NCBI GenBank assembly: GCA_947568835.1
Contig: OX387603.1
Location: forward strand, 21,352,651-21,416,650
Source: Protonemura montana
Lineage: Eukaryota; Arthropoda; Insecta; Plecoptera; Nemouridae
DNA: 64,000 bases
Reading direction: 5' to 3'
Shown here: positions 37,430 to 50,235 of the stretch, piece by piece
Numbering within the stretch: position 1 is the first letter of the stretch
Layout: every line of letters starts with the position of its first letter
Program-made: the position numbers and the translations under genes
Notes under the pieces: model-generated
What the model saw: only the letters and a program-made list of their open reading frames with translations
Database searches by the model: none
Told to the model about the DNA's origin: nothing

Positions 37430-40400
37430 ACTAAATGAATATGTGCTCTTCATTTGTAAATTACTTGCATGATCTGGGTATTCGCGGGTACACCCACCTC
37501 TATAGCGAAGAAATACTCAGGTAAACCTAAATTTGTATGTTTTCAAAACTAACTGCGACAACCCGTATATTTTACGGTTCCTTGATGTTGCTCAGAATTT
37601 CAACTTCATCATCATAATAAATTCGGACTACTTCAATGCAACCACGATTAAACCGCAAAAATTAATAATGGGTTCTACAAAGATTTCAGAGCTCATAATA
37701 AACTAGGGAGTATAGACGCACACAATTCAACGACATGAAAAGCAACGATATTTAAAAAATCCCCTCCTACTACACCTAGGTGGGTGGAACATCACCGCAC
37801 ACCCAACTCTTTTTGCAACATTACACCAGTGCTTTGGTAACCATAAAAAAATCTAAGCATCCGCAATTAATATTTTAAATCCTAGCTTTCTTTCATTACC
37901 GGCTCTGGAAGCAATTTCACCTTATAACAACCAAATGCAAGTAAAAATAAGACGTCCCACTGCGAAACATAAGCCCAAGCACAAATCCTTTCGCTACTAA
38001 TGGATAATGGATGAAAGAAGTACTGGTGCGGAAGTTCCTTGGTTCGGATTATAGCGTCTATACACTGCAGATCCCCGACTCGCATTTCGAAGGCAATGTT
38101 ATATCCTGCCTGGTACATAAGTCCATGAGGGTAGACATGAGGCGAGGCAAGCAAAGGCTGCAAGGCTAAGGGGATGGGTGGATGTATGGAAATGAGCTGC
38201 CATATTCTGACTGACAGCCGAGCCAAAGGCCCCCCATAGAATACAAAAGGGCCCGGCCTCGCGACAACGGTTCAAGGGGCTTATGTTGAACGAAGCCAGC
38301 ACGTCCGATCTCCCATGTGAACAAGTGGTACGACATTATCCACCCAGTTCCGTTGGACTGTTCGGCTGCAAACTGGGCGGGGGATGAACTACCTATGTCA
38401 ACTGGCAAGATGAATTCTATTGCATCAACTGCGTGGGCCATTATTAAAAAATGAATTAATAATATCTTCACAGAGGTATGTATACTCACATGGAATATTA
38501 ATCTAGAAAGGTGTGCGTTGGCTAAAAACAAGGGGTTGGAGATTCATTTGAGCGTCCTGTGGTGCACCTTGGTGATAGTTAATTGTGTGCTGGAGGGAAA
38601 CTTCCCGTCTGCGGTGGCTTTTATGTCAGCTGCAGGCGAAAACATTGTGAAGGGGAAGCAAAATATTAGCTATACAAGGATTTTTAGTATAATGCCATTT
38701 ATATCAATTTGTGTAGTGAAACAATATTCCGCGGTAGAATGCGAAGAGATTATCTAGTCGTTCTGCTCTATAAAAGACTGCACAATTGTTAGAAATAGAT
38801 TTTTACAACCCTGCGGGAGGGTTGTCTTTTAAAATAAGAAACAAGTTCGCAATGTTACATCATAAATTTCAGCATCTAACATAAATCAAATGGAATGAGA
38901 ATTATGGCAGTAGGGTACTCGATAAATAAATAAAATTGTCATTTATAATCATGAATGTTACTTTTGCGTATTCCACCGTCGAAGCTTTTGAGCTTAGCTA
39001 CCTTAGAAAACCAATGTAAATACGTGATAGAAAGATACCCGTAACATTTTTAAAATTTAATACGATTTTTGCGATGAATACTAAATGGATGTAAAATTAT
39101 ATCTTTCTGAGAGGAAAATGCAATTTCTATCCTGTATGTGGCAAACACCAGCCTGTGTGAATCCAGCCAAGACTTGCACGTCGCTGCACGTAGAAAATGC
39201 ACGATGGTGAATATCGTATATCGAGGCAAATTCGATCAGCATGCAGGATTATTAAATGTGCTTCCTTGTAGCGCCGAAAGAGGAAAGTATCGGCAGGATC
39301 AGACAGGATCAGTCAGGAGCACTGTGCACAGAGCTTCGACACTCCCCCTTTGATGTGGAAAGCGCGAAATCTCGGCGATATTACTCTGTGCTATGGGTGA
39401 AAACAAATTGAATGAAAAGTGTTTGGGAGGGAATCAATTGTATCAGCCGCGTGTCAAGAAGTTTCGGAACGTACGAGAGAGAGATATGACGCAACAGTTT
39501 TAAAACGTATCGAGTCGCACGATGGAAAAAAGTTTTGGTGTACGTATTTTCCCCTTTTATCTACTATATTTCTGTGTATTGGAATATGTTGAACAAAAAA
39601 GCACTCTACCACTTTCAAACGTAATATTAGAAAATTGTGAAATTATAATTTTTTTAACCGCTGTCAAAACCACGGTACAAAAAGTTTTTGTTTCATCGCT
39701 GTATGTGGTTTAACAGAGAGCTCTGGTGGTTCGCAGAATGTCAGGTTTTAGTGAAATAATGGCCATTGAATTCTGTAGATAGCTATGATGCCAATTACGA
39801 TTAATACATTGTAAAATGCACACTCGGACATGCATGGCGGAATTCCTATCACCCGACATTATACGTTCGCAATTACTCACTCTTGGCCGCATCCTAAAAT
39901 TGGTCGCCCTATAGTACAATTTGTGAACAAAATCAGTGCCCAACATTGAGGATTCAATACTCATAGCTCGTGAGTCATGACAAATAAGCCCACCCTTATC
40001 TTCTACGTGCCAAGGTGATTCCACCCCCTCAAAAAGGTTCGCAGAGCCATAAAGATATAAAAAAATCCAATAAAATGTTCTGCGTATAAAATACATTTCG
40101 GTGTTCGTTCCCTTAAAATTTGTGTGCGACTATAGCCACTAAGGGGCAAGTAATCCTATTGGGTGTTATAAGATATATTTTTGATAAAATATTCATATAT
40201 ATTCCAGTGTCTTCGGTAGTTCTCGTCCCATCTCTTCTACACCACTGCTGAGCTATAACCACGCAGTAGCACGAAGTCTATTTGCATGCATATTGCCAGG
40301 ACATGTCGGCTCTTCTTTTGTACCCACTTTTGTTTGACTAGACTCGGTACAGACTTCGTATATATATATATCCCGACGCATTCAATGAAACGAAACTTTC

Positions 40401-43373
40401 CTCCACTGAAAAGTCAGATAGAAGTCTAGCTTCAGTTTCCGACTATAGGGAAATGTCACATTCAGTACTGCATATTAAGAATAACCCCGCTTCTGTATAA
40501 ATCGTTGGCGACATCACTATATTTTTTTCCCAAATAGTAACACTATTAAACTGTGTATCGATTCACACGCTAGTAAATGTCAATATCCACTTCACTCTGC
40601 ACACCAGATTGGCTTGGCAGAGCAATTATAACTGTTTCCAGCCTACTTTTAGGGATCGCTCAACATTTGAATGAACTCAAAAAATAAGAGAACCGAAGTT
40701 AAAGTGCTTTCGAAAGTGGGGGGCGGGGGTTTGCGAGCCGAGGGCGGATTTTAATGACATATTATTTTCACCAGACGAAAAATCGATTATGTAAAGGATT
40801 AAACTGGTAATACTATGTTTGCCGTTCATATACCAAGTGCACAGAACTAGGACAAAAGAATGAGATGGAACCGCCGTTTCACTCATCGATGATAGGAAAC
40901 TTGATTGGTAAATTTCATTTGATTGTGTTCTCTTCTGGCGATGAGTGGAAGATGCGGGCGGATTGGATCCGAGCGGCAAGGATGAGGCGCTACAGAGAGA
41001 TAATCACGCGGCGAAAGAAGCCGAGGGATGCTGGATTGCAAAGGAAATGAGTAATGAGAACGCCCGTTCCGGATGATATTTTCCCGATATAATATCCTTA
41101 TAAATAGAAAAAGAATCCAATGCCGTGCACAGCGACGTAAAGACTTGCTAGAGAATTTTCTCCCTTACGTGGTAGACCAATCAGAATCCAGCAATGGATC
41201 AACCGCAACGGCCTTGAAAAAAGCCATGTGATTGGCTGAGTCAACCGACCTCGAAACTTACATATTAAAAGCTGTCGCCTGAGGAAGCCCTACTAGAAAT
41301 AGCTTGTATGAGGGAGTATATGGCGTGTTGAAAAATTGTCGTGGTACGTAAAATACAATGTCAAACACACTGCAGTTTTCCAAAACGTAGCATATTGCTT
41401 TCTGCCCGTATTGTTCAAACAAATCGTGCATGAAGTTGAGATGTGCATACTCAATCAAATTTCTGTCCAGCTTTTGAACCGTTTTAATGCGCCTCCGGGC
41501 TGTAAATGCTCCCAAATAATCCGCTTTCGACACATAAAAGAAAGGGATCCATTAAATAATCGACGTGTCACGTTGGCATGAAAGGGTTTTTCTGCGACAT
41601 TCCCTTTACGACACCGCGTCGCGCTCGGCAAAGACTGAAGTAACGTGGCGTAGTCGCTGGCTCCCGCCACCCCCTTTAGCCGTTTTCCATGGGTACTTGC
41701 AGTAGTGGCGCCTGTATCGCACCGGACATTTCTAACAGATACTCAAACGAATCTCCTTTTCCCCGCTATCGCCTGGCTCAAAGTGGTATAAATTAGCATC
41801 CCGAAAATTGAACGGCGTCGGCCCGCAAGCAGATAAAAGCAAATGATTGGCTGGCAAAGGGAAAGACGTACACAATGGTACACGCAAAATAGTTGGTGTT
41901 TATCTGGAAACGAGTTGGCCAACTTACAGAAAAATATAAACAATGCGGTACATGGATGATAATAAATCGATTATGCATAATAACATCACGATTTTTTTTT
42001 GTTTGATTTAAATGATGGCACAACTCTAGAAAACATGCCAGCAAACATGTTTAACAAGGGTGCGATGATGGGCATGGAAGTAAATAGGCTACAACTGAAG
42101 CCGTGCAGGACGGGGCCGGGCAATTTGTACTTTAATGAAAAAAGTTGGGGAACGGTTTAGCGCCCGGGCTTATGACGCTATGTTTAGCAGCGTCAGAAAC
42201 GCGGCGCGTGTGAATTATAAACCAGCTAACTAATGGTAATCGCATCCAGATTACAACCTAATAAAGTATACCAGAGAATGCGTAAAAAGAATATTGCCGG
42301 CAATATTTTACAACAGAAAGTACAGCCACACGAGTAATGTGTTTCGTACTCGCAAGGCGTCGTGCGGTTTTGTATGATAATGACAGAAATCTGTAAGAAG
42401 ACAGAAGAAAATGTGTGTTACCGTGAAAAACGAGGGTGATAAAAATGAGGTGATAAAAATGAAAAAATTGAATTAAAGATGCGTAACATGATAACGGTGT
42501 CTCGTGTGTCGACGCCGACGAGGAAATCCTGTAAACCTAGCTGTAAAGGTGCTAGAAACCGAATGGACACTATTTGAACGGATATACTCGGCTCCTCCAC
42601 CTTGAAGGTCATTCGCAATTTCAAGCTAATTTAAAAAAATTACACCATTTGCATTGCGTTTGAGGTTACAAGAATATGTCTTCAAATAGGAAAAACAATG
42701 TCAGAAACACAAACGAGGATTACGATAATGGTCAAATGAAGAAAACCGGCACCTCTAACTTAAATAACTTTTCCTATTTTAAGAATTAAATGTCATACTT
42801 TATCGCTGTACTTGAGGCAGCAAATAACAACACTGAAATCCTTGAATGCATGAAGATATCAGAACGATGAACATTTTCCGAGAAAAAGTCACCGGCTGCA
42901 ATTAAAAAGTTGGGTGGCAAAAAATGCCAGTAATCTGCAATTGTGTCATTTGTGTCAGCGTGTCGCAGAGGAGAAAGGACAGCCCCTATCCGCGTTCTAA
43001 TGAACGTGGATATATACACGAGACGATTCTTAGAATTATTAAGAAAATTAATTATAACTAACTGGACTAATTTTAAAGTTGAAACCGAAGTGGCAAAAAT
43101 AATGATGTTGTATAATCAGCTTTTCTCTTCCGAGATTGGGAAGATATTTCGAGACCGACGAGGAAGAACACAAACTTGAGAATAAAATTTAATTACTTTA
43201 ACTTAATTAATAACTGAATTTTCAACAAAAAAAAACAGGGTTTCTATCAAATTAAGGGATGTTCTCTAAATCTTCCACTTTTAAAAGTATGGACCACTGG
43301 CCTGATTCAGATTTTCTTAATCAGCCTTCCGACAAGATTAACGATTGCGGTGTTCAGTATTTTAACGTATCTT

Positions 43374-43463
43374 CGAGGCCTTAAAGCGGAAAATGAGTTG
43401 AAAATAATAAGAGCCAAACACAGACTTTGCGGCGTTTTGAAGCGTGGAAAGAGTTGAAAATAA
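43374..43463 (+). repeat. Two 34-bp related units, 56 bp apart
   Basis: The unit around 43374-43408 (CCTTAAAGCGGAAAATGAG and then TTGAAAATAA) is matched at 43430-43463 (GTTTTGAAGCGTGGAAAGAG and then TTGAAAATAA). The AAAGC..GAAAA portion recalls the core of the 15.2-kb array, but the GTGCC word is absent, so a common origin is uncertain. Confidence 0.45.
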
Positions 43464-46400
43464 ACAAAATTGAAATCCCATAGATTTCAAGTTTCACCTG
43501 AGAAGCATCGAAATTGCGCTGGAGGCGCAAACCATTACAGAAAATATGATCGGAAAGCTTAATTGAAATGGGTACGTTACACGACTCAAGTTTACTGGAG
43601 GTATGGTTTAGATTTTAGGCATAATAATATCCATAACATTTTAGTATCATGGCAGCCACTCCACTTTGTCCAAGCCGAGCATTATGCAAAATCTCTCCAA
43701 ACTTTATTAAACCAGCATCAATTTCTTGCTTATGCGGTCATCTCTCAAGTGTCCGGCTTAAAATTACCCAAACCCAACCCCCAAAGTCGATGTTTATTTA
43801 TGACGTACTATAATTTATTCAAGAAATAAATTCCCACTTCTCAGGGAAATCTATTTAAGACATGGCAAGGTAGAGGGATCCTTCTTAATCCTCCAATTTC
43901 AACTAGACTAATTAATCAGAACGTCACTCCAGCCTCAGAAACTCTGCTAGTGACGTAACCTTCATCAACACGGGGGCAAAGCGACGGTTAACAATCCGGA
44001 TAGTAAAGACAAGAGGCCATGAGCCCTATCCACCCTCCCCCGCACAGTACCCGCCCTGAAAACCCCTTTGCCCTTAATAACAGCTTCAATGCCCGTCTCA
44101 CGCACTTTACCGGCGAAGCTAGTTAACAATGCCTAAGCGTTCAAGACAGGGAGACATCCCACCCCATCCGCCACCCAACTCCCATATCCAGACCCTCAAA
44201 ACCGAGCCATCCCCGTGACATTGCATATACCACTATCACAATTTACCATGCTACCGCACCTTCTCATACCCTATGCCAACAAGAACTACCCCACCCACCC
44301 CTTCCCCAGTTACCTGTCTATAGGCACAGACAAGACCTTTAATTGAACAACGGTATACGATGTATTAGTCATTGTGACTCTGGACGAGTTGCGCGAGTCT
44401 CGTCATGTCAGAAGCACGAGAGAGAAAACTTGATAAACGGTTTTCGCAAATGGATGTGGATGTGTTTCAAAATGTTGATAAAATTGCGCCAACAAGACGT
44501 GAAGTTTGAGAAGGAAATTTAAGACAATCTATTACGTTGACGGTGGTGTGAGAGTCGGTGCACAAGTCAGAGATTAATTTTATACAACTTTATATGCTAA
44601 AGACGTTGTTTGGGTAATACTTTAAGCAGTAACATGCTGTATTTTTTTTTTTGAAACATAAAGACATCAGGCATGGAGTTTCTTTGATAATTATGCAATT
44701 TGTGAGTCAGGCGCAAGTGGCAAGCAATTTCACCCATGTGACTTAGAGCTTATAAAATTCGGTGATGTTTGCCAATTTGGCCGGCGCCGTCATTAGAAGA
44801 ATAGTTTGCATGCAAATGAGGGCGAACACCGGCGACCCCGCGCACTTCTTTAATGCGAGCGCGTTTTCACGGCATCCGCGTTTTCCCTGCGTGTGCGATG
44901 GACCGGAACTCTATTCAAAGCGTCGTCCTACCCAAAAGAGTGAAGCCCCCCTCCCTCCCCTACCCTCACTGCCACTCCACCTGCTTTGAAACTTCCAGAA
45001 AAAACGAAATTATTCAGATATTAAACATTTTCTAATAAGGGAATTTTGACTCGCAGCATTGTTTTACGTTCTTAGGGATTTCAGCATAAAAAACCACAAA
45101 AGTTTCATTACTACAAAAAGATTTTAATAAATATTTTAATTTCAGCCGTTTGAGATTGAAGAGCAAGATGAAAAACAAATAATACCCCTTGTTTCAATAA
45201 ACGGAAGAGCGGAACATGCTTTGGCCTAGAGGACGTCGTTACAGCAGAGATGGAAAAAAGAGACTGTCCCAACGGCGCAGTTGTGCAGTCTTCGTGAATG
45301 TGCCTCGTATGCTTTGCAATCTAAGGATCAGGAGGCTCGGGCGAAAGAACCAGAGGGAGAGTTTAATAAAGTGAAGGGACTTGGGCATAATTGAGGGTAA
45401 TTTGTCTGCCAGAAGACACAGGGCTAGACGAATGAACTTGAAACAACTTGCATTCAAGACAATTGTGTCTGTTTTGATTGAGGATGTGGGAGGAATACTA
45501 GCCCTGATGATTGATTCGGGACAGCTCTCGAATGTCCAGAGCTGCAGCTGAGACGTGTATAAAGTTTCAAATTTATTGACCAATGCGAATGAGAATCCAC
45601 TTCTCATTTTCATCTTGTTTGGACATCGTCCTCTCTTTGTGCAGTCTCAATTGGCCGACCTACTCTTCGGCCGACATGATGCGGGCTATATTTCGCCCCG
45701 GAGACGGCGATTTTATTAGCGTCAAGTCACATTTTAAGCAGGAAGGCCGCCGCGGTGAAATACCACGCGAAAAATTTCTCCTCTCTCTCTGTGTGCGCGC
45801 AAATTCCTTTAGACTCGCGACGGCAAAAGATGTGTGAAAACCGCGTAAAATCCTCTCATCTTCTAACGATCATTTCCGCGCTGGCTTTCTCGTTAGGCAG
45901 AGTGTAGCGAACAAAGCCGCCAGCCGAAATTATTATATCGTACATTTCCTGCGCGCAACTTTTCGCAAGAAATACGCCGGGCCAAGCCCACTTTTCTTTG
46001 AGTTTTGTTTTCTCCGTACCGTCGTCATCTCTGTGTGCGCATAAAACAGAAAAGCGAGACGGAATTTGCTCGGGAAATATCTCCGAGATTTCTGCAAGAT
46101 GAAATGCGGGGGGTGGCGGGTGCATTGATGACAACGGAAGAGTTGTTTTTGGGATGAGATGCGGGTTATTTGTTCAAGAAGGTTGGCTAATTAGGGTCTT
46201 TTGTGTTATTTCATCTATACATGGATGGCGTACGTACGGCATCGCTGCTCTATTGCCTACGTGAATGCTGAGCAGTACACGTAAGAACGAAACGTATATA
46301 GTACAATCAGGTCGTTACACAACGTGGACATGGTATTACTTCCTTCCTCCTCCCATGGCTATCCACTTGTTTTTCCTCGACTCAACTTTAGCGGAAAACG

Positions 46401-46977
46401 TTCATTGCAGTTTTATTTTTGAAGCTCAGAATTGCTTCTTGCCTTTGCTACGACCAGAGAGCTTGATTGCCTTTCGAATAAAAACATTTTTGCTCGTTTA
46501 GGATATTAGATGAAAAATCTTTCTTTTTTACAGAAGATGGTTGTATCTCTCAGAATTGAATTGGGACTTTATACCAGAACGACAGAAATATTATTTCAGA
46601 AGTTTTCGCCAACTCTCAGTCATCGAATGAGAAGAATACGAGAGCGAGGAAAATTGTGTTGAAAACAGACATGGCACAAGTCAAAGCCAGCCAAACTTCT
46701 GTTCCCCTTTAAGGCAAATTTTTTCTTTGTTTTCAAAGCTTTATGCGACCTAAGACGGCTAATTGCAACTGGTGGAAGTCTAGGAAGATGTGGAGCCGAG
46801 CACGAGATTGAGAAAGATGTGGAGACGGACGGCCCCCGGGGGGTGGCGGTACGGCAGGGTGGGGGAGGTAAATTGGATTATTTTGGAAACGACGTAGGTA
46901 CGTAGATCGAGTACGAGGGTGCAGGGCAGGCCGGCAGGACGCCGAAAGGAGGAAAGGGATAAGGGATTATTTCGGGA

Positions 46978-47000
46978 AGGAGAGGAGAGGAGAGGAGAGG
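46978..47000 (+). repeat. GGAGA pentamer tract
   Basis: About four uninterrupted copies of GGAGA in a purine-rich strand-asymmetric region that also contains a G-rich stretch at 46830-46870. Confidence 0.8.
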
Positions 47001-49710
47001 ATGGGGTAGGATGGGATTACGAGGTTGAAACTCTCCCGATAACGCGGAAGAGAGGATCTGCAGCATCCTGTGGATGACTTCTTCGCGGGATATTGTACGC
47101 AGCGGCGTGCCATGGAAGGCTAGGCACGGAAGATTAACTTGTGTCAAGCTTAATGTGCCCATTGTGAGCGTTTTGAATAAAATGCGGCGTGAGAGAAGAC
47201 GCAGTGATAACGCGGGCATTCCACTTCGCGGCAGGTACTACGTATAATAATTGACTTTAGAACTTAGTATTCGCTTGAGTGATTCATCCTTGATCTCAAA
47301 GGCAAAGTTAATTATATTTTGCACTCGAGTAAACAGTTTTGCGCGGGGAAGTCGTAAAATGCATGTGTAGGCCCCGATGAAGTTTGCGAGGAGTTGGGAT
47401 GGAGGCCAAACGCGAATTTCGTTGATTAAAACAAGAAAATTTGCCGAGAAACAAGGCACAACACGCTAATTTTGTCTGGACGTAAAAATACATTTCGAAT
47501 AATCAACGTGTACATTCTGGTTTCCCCGAGAAGAGGTGGAAAGTATAAAGCGTGAAGCAGGTCAGGGTTTTCATTTTCGTGCGTGAATTCGCCAGAGATT
47601 TCCTTCATGCACCGTGAAAGTTTCAAACATAAAATTTGCGTCTGTTTTTCCACCCGCTTGAAACTGCTAACTCTGAGGGAAAAGTGTCGCGTCGAGCGCT
47701 TCCGAAATAAACACTGAAGGCGGTTAGTTAGTCATTTTTATTGGTCGTTGTAAGTCTCTTGATATTTAACTTGCTAAGCATTTTCTCGTTTCGTGCAAGG
47801 ATGCACCGCGCTTTGACTTCTCACAATATCGCGGTCGCCGCCAGTTTGAAACATCGCCTCTAGAAAGAACACTCTCCGTGGATTCTGCTTTCAAATGAAG
47901 AAAGTTCTCCTTTTCAATAAAACTTCCACGTGCATTAAGTCTTTTTATATTTACCCATATTGGCATTTCTTCCCTGCACAAAGATTTGTAACATTTAATA
48001 TTTGCATGAAAAGCAAAAGCCACAAAGTCAACGAAAATGTCCAAAAAATGAAATAAAAAAAGATACTGAAGAAATGTCCTTTGAGAAAAGGTCGTTTCCG
48101 CTGAATGTTTTCTTATTTTTCATCCGCGGATATCAAAGCCCGCTTGGACATCACATCAGAGAGAATGCATTATTAGGCTTCCTACAAGACCGCGAAAGCT
48201 TACATTTGTTACTCTTCGTAGGCGTACGTCGTGCTTTAGCTCCAAATGAGAACTCATCCTCGGAAATGTCGCAGCATGCAATTGAACAATCCTATTTGTC
48301 AGTCCGGCCTAATGTCACTGTCAGCCCGCTGGAAGAACTTGCTGATAGGCAGCGAGAACTTTTCCATTAAACCCTCGTCTAATTCATTCTAATTCGCGTT
48401 CAATCGCAATCTAGCTCTTTGTCTATCCTCCGTCGTTGCTCCTTCAGCCTCCGAAGATATTATGCACAATTGCTCGCCTTCTGAAGGCGCTCAGCGCAGA
48501 AGATCTTTACCAAGAGGCGAGTGTTTATGTTGCACTTTTCATTTAAATTCAATTAAGTTTAATTCAGAAACGTTTAGATTAGTTGACGGTACAAAGAAAT
48601 ACAGACGGATACGAAATAAATAGGGATGCCATGACCGGATTAAAGCCTGGCGCGGTGAACATTTGTAACCTTAAATCTAGCATGCAGATTCGATGACTGT
48701 CACCGAACTAAATTCGGTATAAGACAAGAAAAAAATGATAAAAACCGGGTCGTTTTCTCATTAAAATGTATCGAAGAAAAATTTCGATTCGATCAAAGCG
48801 ATTGCCTCAAAATGAATTACTCCGTGTCAAAATGATCGAAACACACGTACATCAATTTAAATTGCGTTCGGAGTAAACTAACACTGAAACAATATTTATT
48901 TGCTACTGTGTCTGAACACGTTACATAAACACAATTCACACCAGCTCTAGGCACCATAGAGGTGTTAGTTTAAAGCTTAATTTCACTATTTTACATTATT
49001 TATCGTGTCCGCCGCAAAGTACATTGCTGGTTCAGAAAAAAATAAAACAGTACCCGTGCATTTGTAGCGTGCACACCAACGCGTTTCCACCCTACAGAAA
49101 GCCCACGCAAAAAGAACCCAACAAGACCCACGGAAACACGAAAATCTCTGCTAGCAGCGACTCCGACCAAAACCATGTTACCTCTAACAGATTATAAAGA
49201 TGATGCTGGTGGCTCCTGCATTGCAAATAATAAGCCACCTTCATCTCGCCATCGGGTTTCGTTCAAACAATAGTGTCCACTGGGGCCCAAACGGAAGCTG
49301 CAATCGCCCAGGGCAGCGAGAGCGCGCGCACTTAACTCGGTTACAACATACCCCTGGTCTTGTTTACGAGTAAAGGGGGTTGTTTTGCTGCTTGCTTACT
49401 TGCTAGCGCGTACATATCGTGGTGTCGACTTGCTGGATTCGCATGTACACCCAGAGCCACACGCGGAGGGCCGGATTGGATTGCAAGTTGCGGTAACCAA
49501 ATACGACACAACGTATAATATGATAAAATATGCACCGTCTCACAAATGGCTGGTGCACGTTGTTTGAGGGATGATAATTAATATATTAAGAGGGTTTCAG
49601 AATCTGATGGAAATTTGGTGAAAGCTTATAATGGTTGTAACGCGCACGCGGTGGTAGTTCGAGTTATGGTTTCCCATAATGACGTCCATAGACATAACTA
49701 AATTATGTGT

Positions 49711-49769
49711 GAGTGTGTGTGTCTGTGTGTGTCTGTGTGTGTCTGTGTGTGTCTGTGTGTGTCTGTGTG
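49711..49769 (+). repeat. Decamer microsatellite (GTCTGTGTGT)n
   Basis: A leading GT tract, then five consecutive copies of the 10-mer GTCTGTGTGT, the last ending in A. It sits about 50 bp before the tandem array at 49815. Confidence 0.9.
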
Positions 49770-49814
49770 AGGCATCTTGGAGATTATAATGACAAGAAGC
49801 TTGATTTCGTAGCA

Positions 49815-50235
49815 TGTGGGTGGAGGTGCCGCGTCACAAAGCCTTAGAATTTCAGAGATTTCCAGCTGTACCAATGGTTCAGTCATCTATTTTTGGTAAT
49901 TTTTTTTTATAAACAAAATTTGCATTACGCCCGAATGGCTAATGAATGTATTCATCACCGCTCTGGTAATTATTAATAGACAACTTAGCATTCAATAATA
50001 AATAGACCCCTGAAACCATTCTGTGGTGGAGGTGCCACACTTTAAAGCGTATGCTTTTGAGATACTGATAAATTAGCGTGTATTTACACACGATCCAGAG
50101 AGTTTCTCTCAAGATCAGACTTGTTTCTACGAAGTGAGTGCATATTCCACATCTAACAACCACATTTACTGAATATACCGTGCAGGTTTACTCAGCATAG
50201 TGGTGGAGGCGCCGTGACTGTGTAAAGAATTCTAA
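49815..50235 (+). repeat. Degenerate tandem array sharing the GTGGAGGTGCC core, three units
   Basis: The core GGTGGAGGTGCC or a close variant appears at 49819-49830, 50025-50036 and 50202-50213, with spacings of about 206 and 177 bp. After the core, units 1 and 2 continue with variants of TTTAAAGC (CACAAAGCC at 49835-49843, TTTAAAGCG at 50041-50049). The core is the same as that of the array at 15231-15835, so the two are diverged members of one repeat family. Confidence 0.5.

Larger units (their letters stand above)
37430..49814 (-). other. 39-kb phase-0 intron, middle portion: no gene seen
   Basis: This segment lies between the first tRNA-like fold-back element and the second tandem array. 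It holds a short perfect hairpin followed by a T-rich stretch (38805-38829), a paired 34-bp repeat (43374-43463), a strikingly C-rich strand-asymmetric stretch (about 44020-44330), a GGAGA repeat (46978-47000) and a decamer microsatellite (49711-49769). A moderately GC-rich stretch at 37882-38460 is open in several overlapping minus frames but resembles nothing I know. No gene is supported. Confidence 0.85.

Noticed and set aside
39710-40096. 128-codon minus-strand frame
   Set aside because: It uses an alternative start and has no domain, signal peptide or splice context that I can recognise.
40361-40371. TATATATATATA as a promoter TATA box
   Set aside because: It is a simple AT repeat with no associated transcript, initiator or coding exon; a similar repeat lies at 60610.
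41258-41533. 91-codon minus-strand frame (MSKADYLGAF...), considered as a retroelement fragment
   Set aside because: No reverse transcriptase, integrase or zinc-finger motif is present, so I could not support any family.
49711-50235. CRISPR-like array (regularly spaced repeats)
   Set aside because: The host is eukaryotic, the repeat spacing is irregular at about 177-206 bp, and the units are diverged; it is an old tandem repeat.
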